A DNA stretch of 64,000 nt from Phenylobacterium glaciei (lineage in GTDB: Bacteria; Pseudomonadota; Alphaproteobacteria; Caulobacterales; Caulobacteraceae). Under the pieces are notes generated by a model. The model did not search any database. It saw nothing but the letters and a program-made list of their open reading frames with translations, and was not told the DNA's origin. The position numbers and the translations under genes were made by a program. This document shows positions 53,916-63,736 of this stretch, piece after piece. The stretch lies in NCBI RefSeq assembly GCF_016772415.1, contig NZ_JAGSGD010000001.1, positions 3,001,501 through 3,065,500 on the forward strand. The letters are read 5' to 3'. How positions within the stretch are numbered: the stretch's first letter is position 1; each line of letters begins with the position of its first letter.

Positions 53916-56300
53916 TTGGCGATGACGCCCGTCGAGTGGCCGCTGCGTTTCATACCCCGCCGCGCGCCTTCATTCCTGGAAGCCCTCGCGGTCAGCAGCG
54001 CCGCCATGGTCCTGGCGAGCCTGGCGCGCGGGGCGTTCCTCGGCTGGACCAACGTGTTCAGCCTCTCGGCCACCTATTTCCCGGTCTATATCGTGGCGAG
54101 CCTGTATGGCGGCCGCCGCTGGGGCTGGGTGACGCTTGGGGTGTCGCTTCTGCTCGGCCTGAGCAACCGGATGGCCTTCCCGCAGGGGGTCTCCGAACAG
54201 GGCATCTACATCCTGTTCGCGGCCTCCGGCGTGGCCACGGTGGTGGTGGCCGGCGCCCTGCGCGATACCCTGCTGCGGCTGGAGGAGGCCCGACGGTCTC
54301 AAGAGATCACCCAGACGGCCCTGGACCGCAGCGAGGCGCGCCTGCGCCTGGCCCAGGACGCTGGGAGTGTCGGCCTTTGGGACTGGGACGTGGTGACCGG
54401 CGACGGCGTCTGGTCCCCCACCCTGTATCGCAACCTGGGTCTCGATCCGGTGCGCGACGCCAATGTCCGCAGCCTGTTGGACATCGTCCACCCCGAAGAT
54501 CGGGAGAAGGTCCGCCAGGTCAACATCGTCGCGGTAAAGGGAGGCCGCATGGACCCGATCGAGTACCGGGTGGTCTGGCCCGACGGCTCGATCCACTGGC
54601 TGCTGTCGCGAGGCGAGATGCTGCGCGACGACGACGGGGTGATCGTGCGCGCCGTGGGCGTGAACATCGACGTCACCGAACGGCGGATGGCCTTCGAACA
54701 GGTGCGCGAGAGCGAGGCGCGGTTCCGGGCCCTGGCCGACTCCGCCCCGGTGCTGTTGTGGGTCTCCAAGACCGACGGCCAGCGGGAGTTCGTCAACCAG
54801 GCCTATGTCGCCTTCCTGGGCGCGACCTACAACGAGGCGTTACACTTCGACTGGCGCGACCGGCTGCATCCCGACGACCTGCAGCGGATCATGACAGAGC
54901 AGGTGGCGGGCGAGGCTTCACGCCAACTCTTCAACCTGGAGGCCCGCTACAGCACGATCCTCGGCGAGTGGCGCTGGATCCGTTCCTACTCCCAGCCCCG
55001 CTATGGGCCGGAGGGAGACTTCATCGGCTTCATCGGCATCGCCTTCGACGTCACCGACGCCAAGCAGGCGCAGGCCGACCTCAAGCATATCAACGACCTG
55101 CTGGCCGAGAGCGTCCAGGCCGCCCTGGTCGAGCGGGACGAGGCCGAGGCCGCCCTGCGCCATGCCCAGAAGCTGGAGGCCGTGGGCCAGCTGACCGGCG
55201 GGGTGGCCCACGACTTCAACAACCTGCTGACCGTGATCATCGGGGCGCTCGATCTGATCCAGCGCCATCCCGCCGACGCCGACCGCCGCGAGCGGATGAT
55301 CGAGGCCGCCCTGGGCGCCGCCCGCCGGGGCGAGCGCCTGACTGGCCAGCTGCTGGCCTTCTCGCGCCGCCAGGCCCTGAAGCCCGAGGCCATCGTCATC
55401 GACGCCCTGCTGGTCGACGCCGAGTCCCTGCTGCGCCGGGCCGTAGGCGAAGCCGTCAGCCTGACCTTCGCGCCGGGCGCGGCCGGCGCCGTGGCCATGG
55501 TCGACACCGGCCAGTTCGAGGCCGCAGTGATGAACCTGGTGGTCAACGCCCGCGACGCCGTGGCCAGCGGCGGCTCGATCCGCCTGGAGACCGGGGTCTG
55601 TGAGCTGGCCGAGGGCGAGGTGTCGGAAATCCCCGCGGGTCCATATGTCCGCGTCGTCGTCCACGACACCGGTGTCGGCATGGACCAGACCACCATGGCC
55701 CGGGTGTTCGACCCCTTCTTCACCACCAAGGAGATCGGCAAGGGCACGGGGCTGGGCCTGTCCCAGGTCTATGGCTTCGCGCGACAGAGCGGCGGCGGGG
55801 TCTCCATCGACTCCGCGCTGGGCAAGGGGGCGTCGGTGCGGCTGTACCTGCCCCGCTCGGCGGTGGCCCCCCTGGCCGCCGAGCCCGAAGCCGCCGCCGT
55901 TGCCCTGGGGCCGGCCTTGCGCATCTTGCTGGTGGAGGACGACCCGGAGGTGGGCGACCTGGTGGCCATGATGCTGGAGGAGCTGAACCACCAGGTGTTC
56001 CGCGCCGACGGCGCCCCGGCCTTCAGGTCGTTCATGGCCACCGGCCAAGCCTTCGACCTGCTGATCACCGACCTGATCATGCCGGGGACCAAGACCGGCG
56101 TGGACCTGGCGCACGAAGCCGTGAAGGCGCGGCCCGGCCTGCCGGTGATCCTGTCCTCTGGCTATACCGGCGACGCCCTGGCCTCCGCCGACGGCGCGCC
56201 CTGGCCCCTGCTGCGCAAGCCCTATTCGGCCGACGAGCTGGCCCAGGCCATCCAGGATGTCATGGCCAACGCCCCGGCCGCTGCCGCTACGTCAGTGTGA
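53916..56300 (+). CDS. Hybrid histidine kinase with two PAS domains and a receiver
   Basis: A 794-residue protein; TTG at 53916 is favoured by GGGGAG 8 nt upstream, ATG at 53922 is the alternative. N-terminal hydrophobic helices (about 20-120) form a membrane sensor. PAS domains lie at about 140-265 ([15 protein letters not shown]) and 270-390. The HisKA histidine is in [14 protein letters not shown]. ATPase boxes [16 protein letters not shown] and [12 protein letters not shown] are intact, and a C-terminal receiver has [20 protein letters not shown] and LLRKPYS. It is a complete kinase and could feed Hpt-type relays. Confidence 0.92.
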   Translation: MAMTPVEWPLRFIPRRAPSFLEALAVSSAAMVLASLARGAFLGWTNVFSLSATYFPVYIVASLYGGRRWGWVTLGVSLLLGLSNRMAFPQGVSEQGIYILFAASGVATVVVAGALRDTLLRLEEARRSQEITQTALDRSEARLRLAQDAGSVGLWDWDVVTGDGVWSPTLYRNLGLDPVRDANVRSLLDIVHPEDREKVRQVNIVAVKGGRMDPIEYRVVWPDGSIHWLLSRGEMLRDDDGVIVRAVGVNIDVTERRMAFEQVRESEARFRALADSAPVLLWVSKTDGQREFVNQAYVAFLGATYNEALHFDWRDRLHPDDLQRIMTEQVAGEASRQLFNLEARYSTILGEWRWIRSYSQPRYGPEGDFIGFIGIAFDVTDAKQAQADLKHINDLLAESVQAALVERDEAEAALRHAQKLEAVGQLTGGVAHDFNNLLTVIIGALDLIQRHPADADRRERMIEAALGAARRGERLTGQLLAFSRRQALKPEAIVIDALLVDAESLLRRAVGEAVSLTFAPGAAGAVAMVDTGQFEAAVMNLVVNARDAVASGGSIRLETGVCELAEGEVSEIPAGPYVRVVVHDTGVGMDQTTMARVFDPFFTTKEIGKGTGLGLSQVYGFARQSGGGVSIDSALGKGASVRLYLPRSAVAPLAAEPEAAAVALGPALRILLVEDDPEVGDLVAMMLEELNHQVFRADGAPAFRSFMATGQAFDLLITDLIMPGTKTGVDLAHEAVKARPGLPVILSSGYTGDALASADGAPWPLLRKPYSADELAQAIQDVMANAPAAAATSV

Positions 56301-56353
56301 AGACAGCCCTTGTCGGCGCCCGAACACGGGTCTATATGTCTGTTAACGGGTTT

Positions 56354-56368
56354 TGCTCTAATTGAGCA
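56354..56368. promoter_or_regulatory. Operator 1 upstream of nadA (NadQ-like palindrome)
   Basis: TGCTC-N5-GAGCA, matching operator 2 exactly in its ten half-site bases. From memory, comparative genomics assigned a palindrome of this kind to NadQ, the alphaproteobacterial NAD-biosynthesis repressor. The distance between the centres of the two sites is 73 bp, about seven helical turns. Confidence 0.65.
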
Positions 56369-56426
56369 TATCCAGGACGCCGAGGGAGCCAAAAGTGTTC
56401 TCCGGCGTTTTTTGAGGCGGAAGAAA

Positions 56427-56441
56427 TGCTCATTGTGAGCA
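56427..56441. promoter_or_regulatory. Operator 2 upstream of nadA (NadQ-like palindrome)
   Basis: TGCTCATTGTGAGCA, extended by one A-T pair on each side to a 17-bp palindrome. It lies just before the AAGGAGGG ribosome-binding site of nadA, so a bound protein would block transcription start or early elongation. Confidence 0.7.
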
Positions 56442-56454
56442 TAAGGAGGGCCAA

Positions 56455-57537
56455 GTGGCCGACGGGTTCCAATTCGCGTTCACGCCTGAGGTCGACAAGG
56501 CCACCCTGCCCCTCTGGGAAAAGGTGAAGGGCCACATCACGCCCATGGAGTGGCGGCTGCAGGCCCCTCTGATCGCCGAGATCAATCGCCTGAAGCGCGA
56601 GAAGAACGCGGTCATCCTGGCCCACAACTACATGACGCCCGACATCTTCCACGGGGTCGGCGACTATGTCGGCGACAGCCTGGGCCTGGCCAAGGAAGCC
56701 GCCAAGTCGGACGCCAAGATCATCGTCCAGGCCGGGGTGCACTTCATGGCCGAGACCTCGAAGATTCTGTCGCCGGAAAAGACCGTGCTCATCCCCGACC
56801 TGCGCGCCGGCTGCAGCCTGGCGTCTTCGATCACCGGCGCCGACGTGCGCCTGATCAAGCAGCGCTATCCGGGCCTGCCCGTGGTCACCTACGTCAACAC
56901 CACCGCCGACGTGAAGGCCGAGACCGACGTCTGCTGCACCAGCGCCAACGCCGTCCAGGTGGTGGAGCATGTGGCGCGTGAGTGGGGCGTCGACCGGGTG
57001 ATCCTGATCCCCGACGAGTTCCTTGCCCGCAACGTCGCCCGCCAGACCGATATCAAGATCATCGCCTGGCAGGGCCGCTGCGAGGTGCACGAGCGCTTCA
57101 CCGCCGCCGACATCCTGGAGCTCAAGGCCGCCTATCCGAACGCTGAAATCCTGGCCCACCCGGAGTGCCCGGCCGAGGTGCTGGAGGTCTCCGATTTCGC
57201 GGGCTCGACCGCGGCGATGAACGACTACGTCCTGACGCGGAAACCCAAGCAGGTGGTGCTGATCACCGAATGCTCCATGGCCGACAACGTCGCGGTGGAC
57301 GCCGTCGACACCGAGTTCGTGCGGCCCTGCAACCTGTGCCCGCACATGAAGCGGATCACGCTCGAAAATATCTACGAGACCCTGGTCCACGACCGCTATG
57401 AGGTGACCGTCGACCCGGCCATCGCCGCCCGCGCCCGCGTGGCGGTGCAGGCGATGATCGACCTGCCGCCGCCGTTGGTCCCGGCCCGCTACGACCTGGT
57501 GAAGGCCCGCCACCACGTGGATGTGGAGCTGATCTGA
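56455..57537 (+). CDS. nadA: Quinolinate synthase
   Basis: A 360-residue protein. The GTG at 56455 has a strong AAGGAGGG site. NadA joins iminoaspartate and dihydroxyacetone phosphate to quinolinate using a [4Fe-4S] cluster. Cluster ligands fit C120 (RAGCSLAS), a CC pair at 160-161 and C292/C295 (CNLCPHM); [13 protein letters not shown] and HPEC are further family motifs. It heads the nadA-nadB-nadC operon for de novo NAD synthesis and is preceded by two palindromic operators. Confidence 0.97.
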   Translation: MADGFQFAFTPEVDKATLPLWEKVKGHITPMEWRLQAPLIAEINRLKREKNAVILAHNYMTPDIFHGVGDYVGDSLGLAKEAAKSDAKIIVQAGVHFMAETSKILSPEKTVLIPDLRAGCSLASSITGADVRLIKQRYPGLPVVTYVNTTADVKAETDVCCTSANAVQVVEHVAREWGVDRVILIPDEFLARNVARQTDIKIIAWQGRCEVHERFTAADILELKAAYPNAEILAHPECPAEVLEVSDFAGSTAAMNDYVLTRKPKQVVLITECSMADNVAVDAVDTEFVRPCNLCPHMKRITLENIYETLVHDRYEVTVDPAIAARARVAVQAMIDLPPPLVPARYDLVKARHHVDVELI

Positions 57538-57538
57538 G

Positions 57539-59065
57539 GTGGCCGACCGCATCCACCATGACGGCGTCCTGATCGTCGGCGCGGGCCTGGCTGGCCTGAG
57601 CGCGGCCCTGGCCGCCGCGCCCCGCAGCGTGCTGCTGCTGACCGGCGCGCCGCTGAACCAGGGCTGTTCGTCGGCCTGGGCGCAGGGCGGCATGGCCGCT
57701 GCGCTCGGCGATGACGACGCCCCGGCCCTGCACGCCGCCGACACCATCGCGGCGGGCGCGGGCCTGGTGGACTCCGCCATGGCCCACCTGTTGGCCAAGG
57801 AGGGCCCGGCGGCGGTTCGCCACCTGGCCGATCTCGGCGCGCCTTTCGACCGCGACGCGGCCGGGCAGTTCGCCACCAGCCTGGAGGCCGCCCACTCCCG
57901 CAGCCGCGTCGCCCGGGTGAAGGGCGACCAGGCCGGCCGCGCCATCATGGAGGCGGTCGTCCAGACCGCTCTGTCGTCGCGGCACATCGAGGTCCGCGCC
58001 GGCATGCGCCTGCGCGGCGTACTGCACGACGCCGGCGGCCGGGTGCGCGGCGTCGTCGCCGAGCAGGCCGGACGGCTGATCGAGATCACCGCGCCCGCCA
58101 CCCTGTTCGCCACCGGCGGTATCGGCGGCCTCTACAGCGTCACCACCACGCCCGCCGAACTGCAGGGCGAGGGCCTGGCCCTGGCGGCCCTCGCCGGCGC
58201 CACCATCGCCGATCCCGAGTTCGTGCAGTTCCATCCCACGGCCATCGACATCGGCCGCGATCCCGCGCCGCTCGCCACCGAGGCCCTGCGTGGCGAGGGC
58301 GCCCGGCTGATCAATGCGGCGGGCGAGTTCTTCATGGCCGGCTACCACCCGGACGCCGAGCTGGCGCCCCGGGACGTGGTGGCCCGCGCCATCCATGCAG
58401 AGCTGGCCGCCGGTCGCGGCGCCTTCCTCGACGCCCGGGCCGCCGTCGGCGCCCACTTCCCCGAGGAGTTCCCCGCCGTCTTCGCCGCCTGCCTGTCGGG
58501 CGGGGTCGATCCGCGCGTGCAGCCGATCCCGGTGGCGCCGGCCTGCCACTACCACATGGGCGGCATCGTCACCGACGCCAATGGGCAGACCTCGCTGGAG
58601 GGCCTGTTCGCCGCCGGGGAGTGCGCCTCGACCGGCGTCCACGGCGCCAACCGCCTGGCGTCCAACTCCCTGCTGGAGGCCGCTGTCTTCGGGACCCGCG
58701 CCGGCAAGGCCGCCCGCGAGCAGCGCGAGGCCGCCTCCGGGCCGCTGCGCCGCATCCTGACCCCGGACCTGCCGCCTGAGGCGCTGGCCGCCCTGCGTAT
58801 CGGGATGAGCCGTGACGCCGGGGTGGTGCGCGACGCCGCTGGCCTCGGCAACCTGCTCGGCGAGATTGATCGCTTCGAGGCCGCCCATGGCCGCGCCGGT
58901 CCCCTGGTGGCCGCGCGCCTGGTCGCCCAGTGCGCCCTGGACCGCGAGGAAAGCCGCGGCGGCCACTACCGCTCCGACTTCCCCGAGCCCCTGGCGCCCA
59001 AGCGGACCTTCGTCACCTTCGCCGACCTCAAGTCCGATGACCCCCTCAGTTTCGCGGCCGAATGA
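57539..59065 (+). CDS. nadB: L-aspartate oxidase
   Basis: A 508-residue flavoprotein from a GTG one base after the nadA stop. FAD motif VGAGLAGLSAALAA, SSAWAQGGMAAAL, HSRSRVARVKGDQAGRAIM, PEFVQFHPTAI and HYHMGGIVTDANGQTSLEGLFAAGECASTG are typical of NadB and its succinate-dehydrogenase relatives. It oxidises aspartate to iminoaspartate, the substrate of NadA. It overlaps nadC by 4 nt. Confidence 0.97.
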   Translation: MADRIHHDGVLIVGAGLAGLSAALAAAPRSVLLLTGAPLNQGCSSAWAQGGMAAALGDDDAPALHAADTIAAGAGLVDSAMAHLLAKEGPAAVRHLADLGAPFDRDAAGQFATSLEAAHSRSRVARVKGDQAGRAIMEAVVQTALSSRHIEVRAGMRLRGVLHDAGGRVRGVVAEQAGRLIEITAPATLFATGGIGGLYSVTTTPAELQGEGLALAALAGATIADPEFVQFHPTAIDIGRDPAPLATEALRGEGARLINAAGEFFMAGYHPDAELAPRDVVARAIHAELAAGRGAFLDARAAVGAHFPEEFPAVFAACLSGGVDPRVQPIPVAPACHYHMGGIVTDANGQTSLEGLFAAGECASTGVHGANRLASNSLLEAAVFGTRAGKAAREQREAASGPLRRILTPDLPPEALAALRIGMSRDAGVVRDAAGLGNLLGEIDRFEAAHGRAGPLVAARLVAQCALDREESRGGHYRSDFPEPLAPKRTFVTFADLKSDDPLSFAAE

Positions 59066-59907
59066 TCCAGCCCCTTCCTGACCTGCTGATCGAACCCACC
59101 GTCCGCGCCGCGCTGGCCGAGGACCTCGGCCGGGCCGGCGACGTCACCGCCCAGGCCTGCATCGACGTCGACGCGGTGATGAGCGTGGTCTTCGCCACCC
59201 GCCAGAACGGCGTGGTCGCGGGCCTCGCCTGCGCCCGTCTGGCGATCCTGGCCCTGGACCCCAAGGCCAGCTTCGAGGCGGTGGTCGAGGACGGGGCCAG
59301 CGTCGAGGCCGGCGCGGTCCTGGCCAAGGTCACCGGCAATGCGCGGGCCATCCTCTCGGCCGAACGCACGGCCCTGAACCTGATGGGCCGCCTGTCGGGC
59401 GTCGCCACCCTGACCCGGGCCTATGTCGAGCACACGGTGGGCACCAAGGCCCGCATCGTCGACACCCGCAAGACCACGCCCGGCCTGCGCCACCTGGAAA
59501 AGTATGCCGTGCGCTGCGGCGGCGGGGTCAACCACCGCTTCGGCCTGGATGACGCCATCCTGATCAAGGACAACCATGTCGCGGCCTGCGGTGGGGTGGC
59601 CAATGCGCTGAAACGCGCGCGCGCCTTCGCGGGCCACCTGACCAAGGTGGAGCTGGAGGTCGACAGCCTGGAGCAGCTTGCCGAAGCCCTGCCCCACGGC
59701 GCCGACGTCATCATGCTGGACAATTTCAGCCCCGACGACCTGAAGAAGGCCGTGGCCCTGGCCGGCGACAAGGTGGTGCTGGAGGCCTCGGGCGGGGTGA
59801 ACCTGCAGACCGTGCGCGCCATCGCCGAGAGCGGAGTCCAGGTGATCAGCGTCGGGGCGCTCACCCACTCGGCCCCGGTGCTGGACATCGGTCTCGACGC
59901 GGTCTGA
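59062..59907 (+). CDS. nadC: Nicotinate-nucleotide pyrophosphorylase (quinolinate phosphoribosyltransferase)
   Basis: A 281-residue protein whose ATG overlaps nadB (ATGA). [62 protein letters not shown] and ILIKDNHVA are the conserved substrate-binding stretches; [10 protein letters not shown] and LEASGGVN complete the barrel. It converts quinolinate and PRPP to nicotinate mononucleotide, finishing the three-step branch encoded here. Confidence 0.97.
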   Translation: MIQPLPDLLIEPTVRAALAEDLGRAGDVTAQACIDVDAVMSVVFATRQNGVVAGLACARLAILALDPKASFEAVVEDGASVEAGAVLAKVTGNARAILSAERTALNLMGRLSGVATLTRAYVEHTVGTKARIVDTRKTTPGLRHLEKYAVRCGGGVNHRFGLDDAILIKDNHVAACGGVANALKRARAFAGHLTKVELEVDSLEQLAEALPHGADVIMLDNFSPDDLKKAVALAGDKVVLEASGGVNLQTVRAIAESGVQVISVGALTHSAPVLDIGLDAV

Positions 59908-59958
59908 GCGGCCGCTTGAGTTTTTCTGGCATGACCTGGGAAGCCGGCCTGACTAACC

Positions 59959-59974
59959 TCAAACGATTGTTTGA
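59959..59974. promoter_or_regulatory. Possible TetR-type operator
   Basis: TCAAAC-N4-GTTTGA is a perfect 6-bp inverted repeat, 18 bp before the oxidoreductase start codon, with a further CTCAAA/TTTGAG pairing enclosing it to 59985. The site overlaps where the transcript would start. No tetR gene is in the window, so the regulator is unknown. Confidence 0.45.
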
Positions 59975-59992
59975 AATCATTTGAGGCCGACC

Positions 59993-60976
59993 ATGACCAT
60001 CGCCCGCCAGATCCACCTCGTCCGCCGCCCCAAGGGTAAGCCGGTGCAGGAAGACTTCGCCCTGGTGGAGGCGCCTGTCGCCGACGCCGCCGACGGCGAG
60101 ATCCAGGTCACGGCCCTGCTGATGTCGGTGGACCCCTATATGCGCCCGCGCCTGGACGCCGATCAGGCCCTGGACGCGCCGCTTCTGGGCGGCGGCATCG
60201 GCCGGGTGACCCAGTCGAAAAATCCCAAGTTCAAGGAAGGCGACCTGGTCCGCCACAGCGCGGGCTTCCGCGAGACCTTCGTCTCCGACGGCCGCGGCGT
60301 CTCGGTTCTGAACCGAGACCCTGAGCTACCGCTCAGCGTCTACATGCATGCCCTGGGCGGCACCGGCGTCACCGCCTATGGCGGCCTGCTGGGCACCGGC
60401 GCGCTGAAGGACGGCGAGCAGGTCTTCGTCTCCACCGCCGGCGGGGCCGTGGGCTCCGTGGTGGCCCAGATCGCCAAGATCAAGGGCTGCTACGTGGTGG
60501 GCTCCACCGGGACCGACGAGAAGGCCGCCTGGCTGAAGGGCGAGGTCGGGATCGACGCGGTGATCAACTACAAGAAAGAGAACCTCGCCGAGGCCCTGAA
60601 GGCCGCCACCCCCAACGGCATCGACGTCTATTTCGAGAACGTCGGCGGCGCGCACCTGGACGCCGCCCTGCCCCGCATGAACCTGCGCGGCCGCATCCCG
60701 GTCTGCGGCATGATCTCGACCTATAACGGCGACGGCGAAGGGGTGAAGAACCTGTTTTCCCTGATCTATGGCCGCATCCGCATGGAGGGCTTTGTGGCCG
60801 GGGACTTCCCACACCTGAACGCCGACTTCCTGGCCGATATGACCCACTGGCTCAAGTCGGGGAAGATCAAGTACCAGGAGACCATCCTCGACGGCTTCGA
60901 GCGCGCGTCCGAGGGCCTGATCGGGCTCTTCGAAGGCAAGAACAACGGCAAGATGCTGATCCACATCGCCGACTAG
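59993..60976 (+). CDS. NADP-dependent oxidoreductase (zinc-less MDR, CurA/LTB4DH-like)
   Basis: A 327-residue protein from the ATG at 59993. ALLMSVDPYMRPRL near residue 50 and VFVSTAGGAVGSVVAQIAKIKGCYVVGSTGTDEKAAWL for the nucleotide-binding loop, then IDVYFENVGGAHLDAAL, place it with prostaglandin-reductase/curcumin-reductase-type enzymes that reduce the double bond of enones. No zinc ligands are present, as expected. A palindromic operator precedes it. Confidence 0.92.
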   Translation: MTIARQIHLVRRPKGKPVQEDFALVEAPVADAADGEIQVTALLMSVDPYMRPRLDADQALDAPLLGGGIGRVTQSKNPKFKEGDLVRHSAGFRETFVSDGRGVSVLNRDPELPLSVYMHALGGTGVTAYGGLLGTGALKDGEQVFVSTAGGAVGSVVAQIAKIKGCYVVGSTGTDEKAAWLKGEVGIDAVINYKKENLAEALKAATPNGIDVYFENVGGAHLDAALPRMNLRGRIPVCGMISTYNGDGEGVKNLFSLIYGRIRMEGFVAGDFPHLNADFLADMTHWLKSGKIKYQETILDGFERASEGLIGLFEGKNNGKMLIHIAD

Positions 60977-61127
60977 GATTTCCAGACCTCGCCGGGCGGG
61001 TCACCGACTCCTGCTGGGGGAGAAGGTGGCCCGGCGGCTAAGCGGTTCAGATCATGCGCCTAGGCCCAGCGTTGGGTTCCGTTTGCAACCCGTAGCAGTC
61101 GCTGGGACAGTCGCGTAGCCTCGCGAA

Positions 61128-61694
61128 ATGCGCGAGTGGCTCCAAGACATTCCCGAGCAGATCTTGACCGATAGGCTTCTGATCCGACCGCATCGCCAGG
61201 GCGATGGGAGGGCGCTCCACGACGCCATCATGGATAGCTTGGCCGATCTGCGCCGTTGGCCAGCCGCGATGGGTTGGTCGTTGGGCGACCAGTCCGCTCA
61301 AGGGTCGGAAGAGTTCTGTCGGGCCTGCAGCGAGGCCTTCTCCCGGCGAGCCGATTTCCCGCTCCTCATCACCCTACGCGATAGCGGAACGATAGTTGGT
61401 TCAAGCGGCCTGCACCGTCCCGACTGGAGCGTTCCGAAACTGGAGATCGGATGGTGGGGCCGCTCCACCTACGCCAAGCGAGGCCTTGTTACCGAAGCAG
61501 TGGAGGCGATCCTGGAGTATGGGTTCGTTCACCTGCGGGCCCGACGCGTGTTCGCTCTGCCTGATGACCAGAACAGCGCCAGTTGGCGTATCTGCGAGCG
61601 AGTTGGAATGAACTATGAGGGTCTTATGATCCATGAGCGCGCGGAGCCTGACGGCACGCTCAGGGACACCCGGCTTTACGCCATGGTCCGGTGA
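61128..61694 (+). CDS. RimJ/RimL-type GNAT acetyltransferase
   Basis: A 188-residue protein. ILTDRLLIRPHRQGDGRALHDAI opens the fold, TIVGSSGLHRPDWSVPKLEIGWWG is strands 4-5, and the acetyl-CoA loop appears as AKRGLVTEAVEAIL. DQNSASWRICERVGMNYEG is the standard last helix. Base composition is a little lower in G+C than its neighbours. The 151 bp upstream of it and after the oxidoreductase contain nothing I recognise. Confidence 0.9.
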   Translation: MREWLQDIPEQILTDRLLIRPHRQGDGRALHDAIMDSLADLRRWPAAMGWSLGDQSAQGSEEFCRACSEAFSRRADFPLLITLRDSGTIVGSSGLHRPDWSVPKLEIGWWGRSTYAKRGLVTEAVEAILEYGFVHLRARRVFALPDDQNSASWRICERVGMNYEGLMIHERAEPDGTLRDTRLYAMVR

Positions 61695-61806
61695 GGCCCG
61701 GTAGCCCTCTGCCGAGACCTTTAAGAGGTCCGCTTCCACGCCGAGAGCCCGGCGCTGCAATCGACCCTTCTCTGACCATCGGAGCGTCCGCTCTTGAGTC
61801 ATCCCT

Positions 61807-62000
61807 TCAACTTGATCGTTCATCGAAGGCACGGGCGTCGGTCGCGATCCCAGTCCGCCCGCGAGGCGCAGAACAGGTGGGCGCCAACGCCCTTGCCAAG
61901 GGGCGCATCGAGCGACCCCGCCGTCACATTGCCCGCGTCGGCTTGCGCCGAACGCGGCGTGCCACAGGCCCCGCAGCCGCGTCGGCTCCCGGCCCGCGAC
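61807..62000 (-). pseudogene. Remnant of a GFA-family (glutathione-dependent formaldehyde-activating-like) gene
   Basis: In the 318-bp gap between the GNAT and PfpI genes, a minus-strand frame reads RRGCGACGTPRSAQADAGNV, then TAGSLDAPLGKGVGAHLFCA and SRADWDR before losing phase; a second frame continues ARAFDERSS and stop. This is the C-terminal half of GFA/CENP-V-type zinc proteins (CxxCGTP followed by a beta domain). The N-terminal half with the first zinc cysteines is missing, and at least one frameshift follows DWDR. It starts right after the PfpI stop, so a deletion probably removed the beginning. Confidence 0.55.
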
Positions 62001-62012
62001 GGGAGGCGGACG

Positions 62013-62714
62013 TCAGACGGCGTTCAGACCGGCGCTCTCCACGCGGCGGGCGGCTTCCTCCGCAGCCTCCTGGCGGTCGCCCATGGCGCCGGCCATCATC
62101 GACTTCACCGCCGCCAGGATCTCCGGCGGGGCGGTTTCCGGGGTTCCGGCGTTGAACGGCGGGGCCGGGGAGTATTCCAGGCCCAGCTGCAGCGACTGGG
62201 CCAGGGTGTCGCCGGCCAGCTCGGCCACCATGGTGAAGGCGAAGTCCAGGCCCGCGGTCACACCGCCGCCGGTGATGATGTTACCGTCGCGGACAACCCG
62301 CCCCTCGGTGACGATGACGCCGAAGGGCTTCAGCTGATCTCTCCAGGCCCAGTGGCAGGTGGCGCGCTTGCCCTTCAGCATCCCAGTGGCCGCCAGGATC
62401 AGCGAGCCGGTGCAGACGCTGGTGAGATACTTGGCGCCGGCGGCCAGCCGCTTGATGTGGCTCATGAAGGCCTCATCCAGCATGGCCGCGCTGGTCCCGA
62501 AGCCGCCGGGAATGCAGATCACATCGCAGGCTTCGACCTTCGCGAGGTCGACGAGATTTGTGAAGGTCAGGCCGTCGGCCTCGATGTCGGCGCCGCCCAT
62601 GGAGGCGACGATGATCTTCGCGCCGGGCACGCGACACAAGACCTGCTGCGGGCCGGTGAAATCGAGGTGGGTCACGCCCGGATAGAGCGGGAAGACGATG
62701 ACGAGGTCGGACAT
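62013..62714 (-). CDS. DJ-1/PfpI-family protein (isonitrile hydratase-like)
   Basis: A 233-residue protein from the ATG at 62714. DLVIVFPLYPGVTHLDFTGP, CDVICIPGGFGTSAAM, and a nucleophile elbow cysteine in YLTSVCTGSLILAATGML followed by KRATCHWAWRDQL place it with the PfpI branch that includes isonitrile hydratase. The activity of this copy is untested. It is divergent from a GlxA-type regulator that shares its fold, with 83 bp between the starts, so the regulator probably controls it. Confidence 0.88.
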   Translation of the reverse strand: MSDLVIVFPLYPGVTHLDFTGPQQVLCRVPGAKIIVASMGGADIEADGLTFTNLVDLAKVEACDVICIPGGFGTSAAMLDEAFMSHIKRLAAGAKYLTSVCTGSLILAATGMLKGKRATCHWAWRDQLKPFGVIVTEGRVVRDGNIITGGGVTAGLDFAFTMVAELAGDTLAQSLQLGLEYSPAPPFNAGTPETAPPEILAAVKSMMAGAMGDRQEAAEEAARRVESAGLNAV

Positions 62715-62766
62715 GGCGACGGCTCCTGCAAGTTGACGTGGCCAAGGTGTCAGGCCTAGCGTCCGT

Positions 62767-62784
62767 CCGAAATGACAAACTTGC
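62767..62784. promoter_or_regulatory. Possible shared operator, site 2 (PfpI/GlxA divergent region)
   Basis: CCGAAATGACA followed two bases later by CTTGCC, in the 83-bp region between the divergent PfpI-like and GlxA-like genes. The matching site 1 lies upstream of the DUF1272 gene. A GlxA/AraC-type activator encoded next to it is a candidate to bind both. Confidence 0.4.
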
Positions 62785-62797
62785 CTCAGATTCAGCC

Positions 62798-63736
62798 ATG
62801 ACCCGCAAGATCGGTTTCCTGATCTTTCCCGACTTTCAGCTGCTGGACGCGGCTGGGCCGCTCGGCGCGTTCGAGATCGCGGGACGCTACGTGCCCGGCG
62901 CCTACAGCCTGAAGGTCGTGGCCGCACAGCCGGGCATGGTGGCCAGTTCGGTGGGCGCGGGCCTGGGCGCGGAAGCCCTGGACGAGGACCTCGACACCCT
63001 GGTGGTGGCCGGCGGGATCGGCGCCAACAAGGCCGCCAAGACCCCCGCGGTGAAGGCCTATATCGAGCGGGTGGCGGCCAGGGCGCGGCGCACGGCAAGT
63101 GTCTGTTCGGGCGCCTATCTGCTGGCCGAGGCGGGACTGCTGGACGGCAAGCGCGCCACCACCCATTGGGCCCGGAGCGGTGAGCTGCAGAAGCGCTATC
63201 CAAAGGTCCGGGTGGAGGCCGACCGCATCTTCGTGCGCGAGGGGCCGATCTGGACCTCGGCGGGGATCACGGCGGGGATCGACCTGAGCCTCGCGCTGAT
63301 CGCCGAGGACCTCGGGGAGGATGTCGCGCGCCAGACCGCCCAGACCCTGGTGGTCTATCATCGCCGGCCGGGCGGCCAGTCGCAGTTCTCGGCCCTGATC
63401 GAGATGGGCGGCCAGGGCGGCCGGTTCGCCAGTCTGCTGGACTGGATGCGCGAGCACCTGGACCAGCCGCTCACGGTCGACCTACTGGCCGACCACGCGG
63501 CCATGAGCCCGCGCCACTTCGCCCGCGCCTTCGCCGCCGAGACCGGCATGACGCCCGCCAAGGCCGTGGAGCGCCTGCGCCTGGAAACGGCGCGCGAACG
63601 GGTGGAAGCCTCCTCCGAGCCCATCGACCGGGTGGCGGAGAGTGTCGGGTTCGGCGATCCGGAGCGGATGCGCCGCGCTTTCCTTCGCGCTTTCGGCCAG
63701 CCGCCCCAGGCGCTGCGGCGGGCGGCGCGAGCCTAG
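62798..63736 (+). CDS. GlxA-family (DJ-1-like plus AraC) transcriptional regulator
   Basis: A 312-residue protein from the ATG at 62798. Residues 1-185 form a DJ-1/PfpI-like domain (IGFLIFPDFQLLDAAGPLGAFEIA, TLVVAGGIGANKAA, SVCSGAYLLAEAGLLDGKRATTHW) that probably senses a ligand. Residues 210-312 hold two AraC helix-turn-helix motifs (LTVDLLADHAAMSPRHFARAFAAETG and DRVAESVGFGDPERMRRAFLRAFG). It is divergent from the PfpI-type enzyme, a common arrangement for regulator and target. Confidence 0.93.
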   Translation: MTRKIGFLIFPDFQLLDAAGPLGAFEIAGRYVPGAYSLKVVAAQPGMVASSVGAGLGAEALDEDLDTLVVAGGIGANKAAKTPAVKAYIERVAARARRTASVCSGAYLLAEAGLLDGKRATTHWARSGELQKRYPKVRVEADRIFVREGPIWTSAGITAGIDLSLALIAEDLGEDVARQTAQTLVVYHRRPGGQSQFSALIEMGGQGGRFASLLDWMREHLDQPLTVDLLADHAAMSPRHFARAFAAETGMTPAKAVERLRLETARERVEASSEPIDRVAESVGFGDPERMRRAFLRAFGQPPQALRRAARA

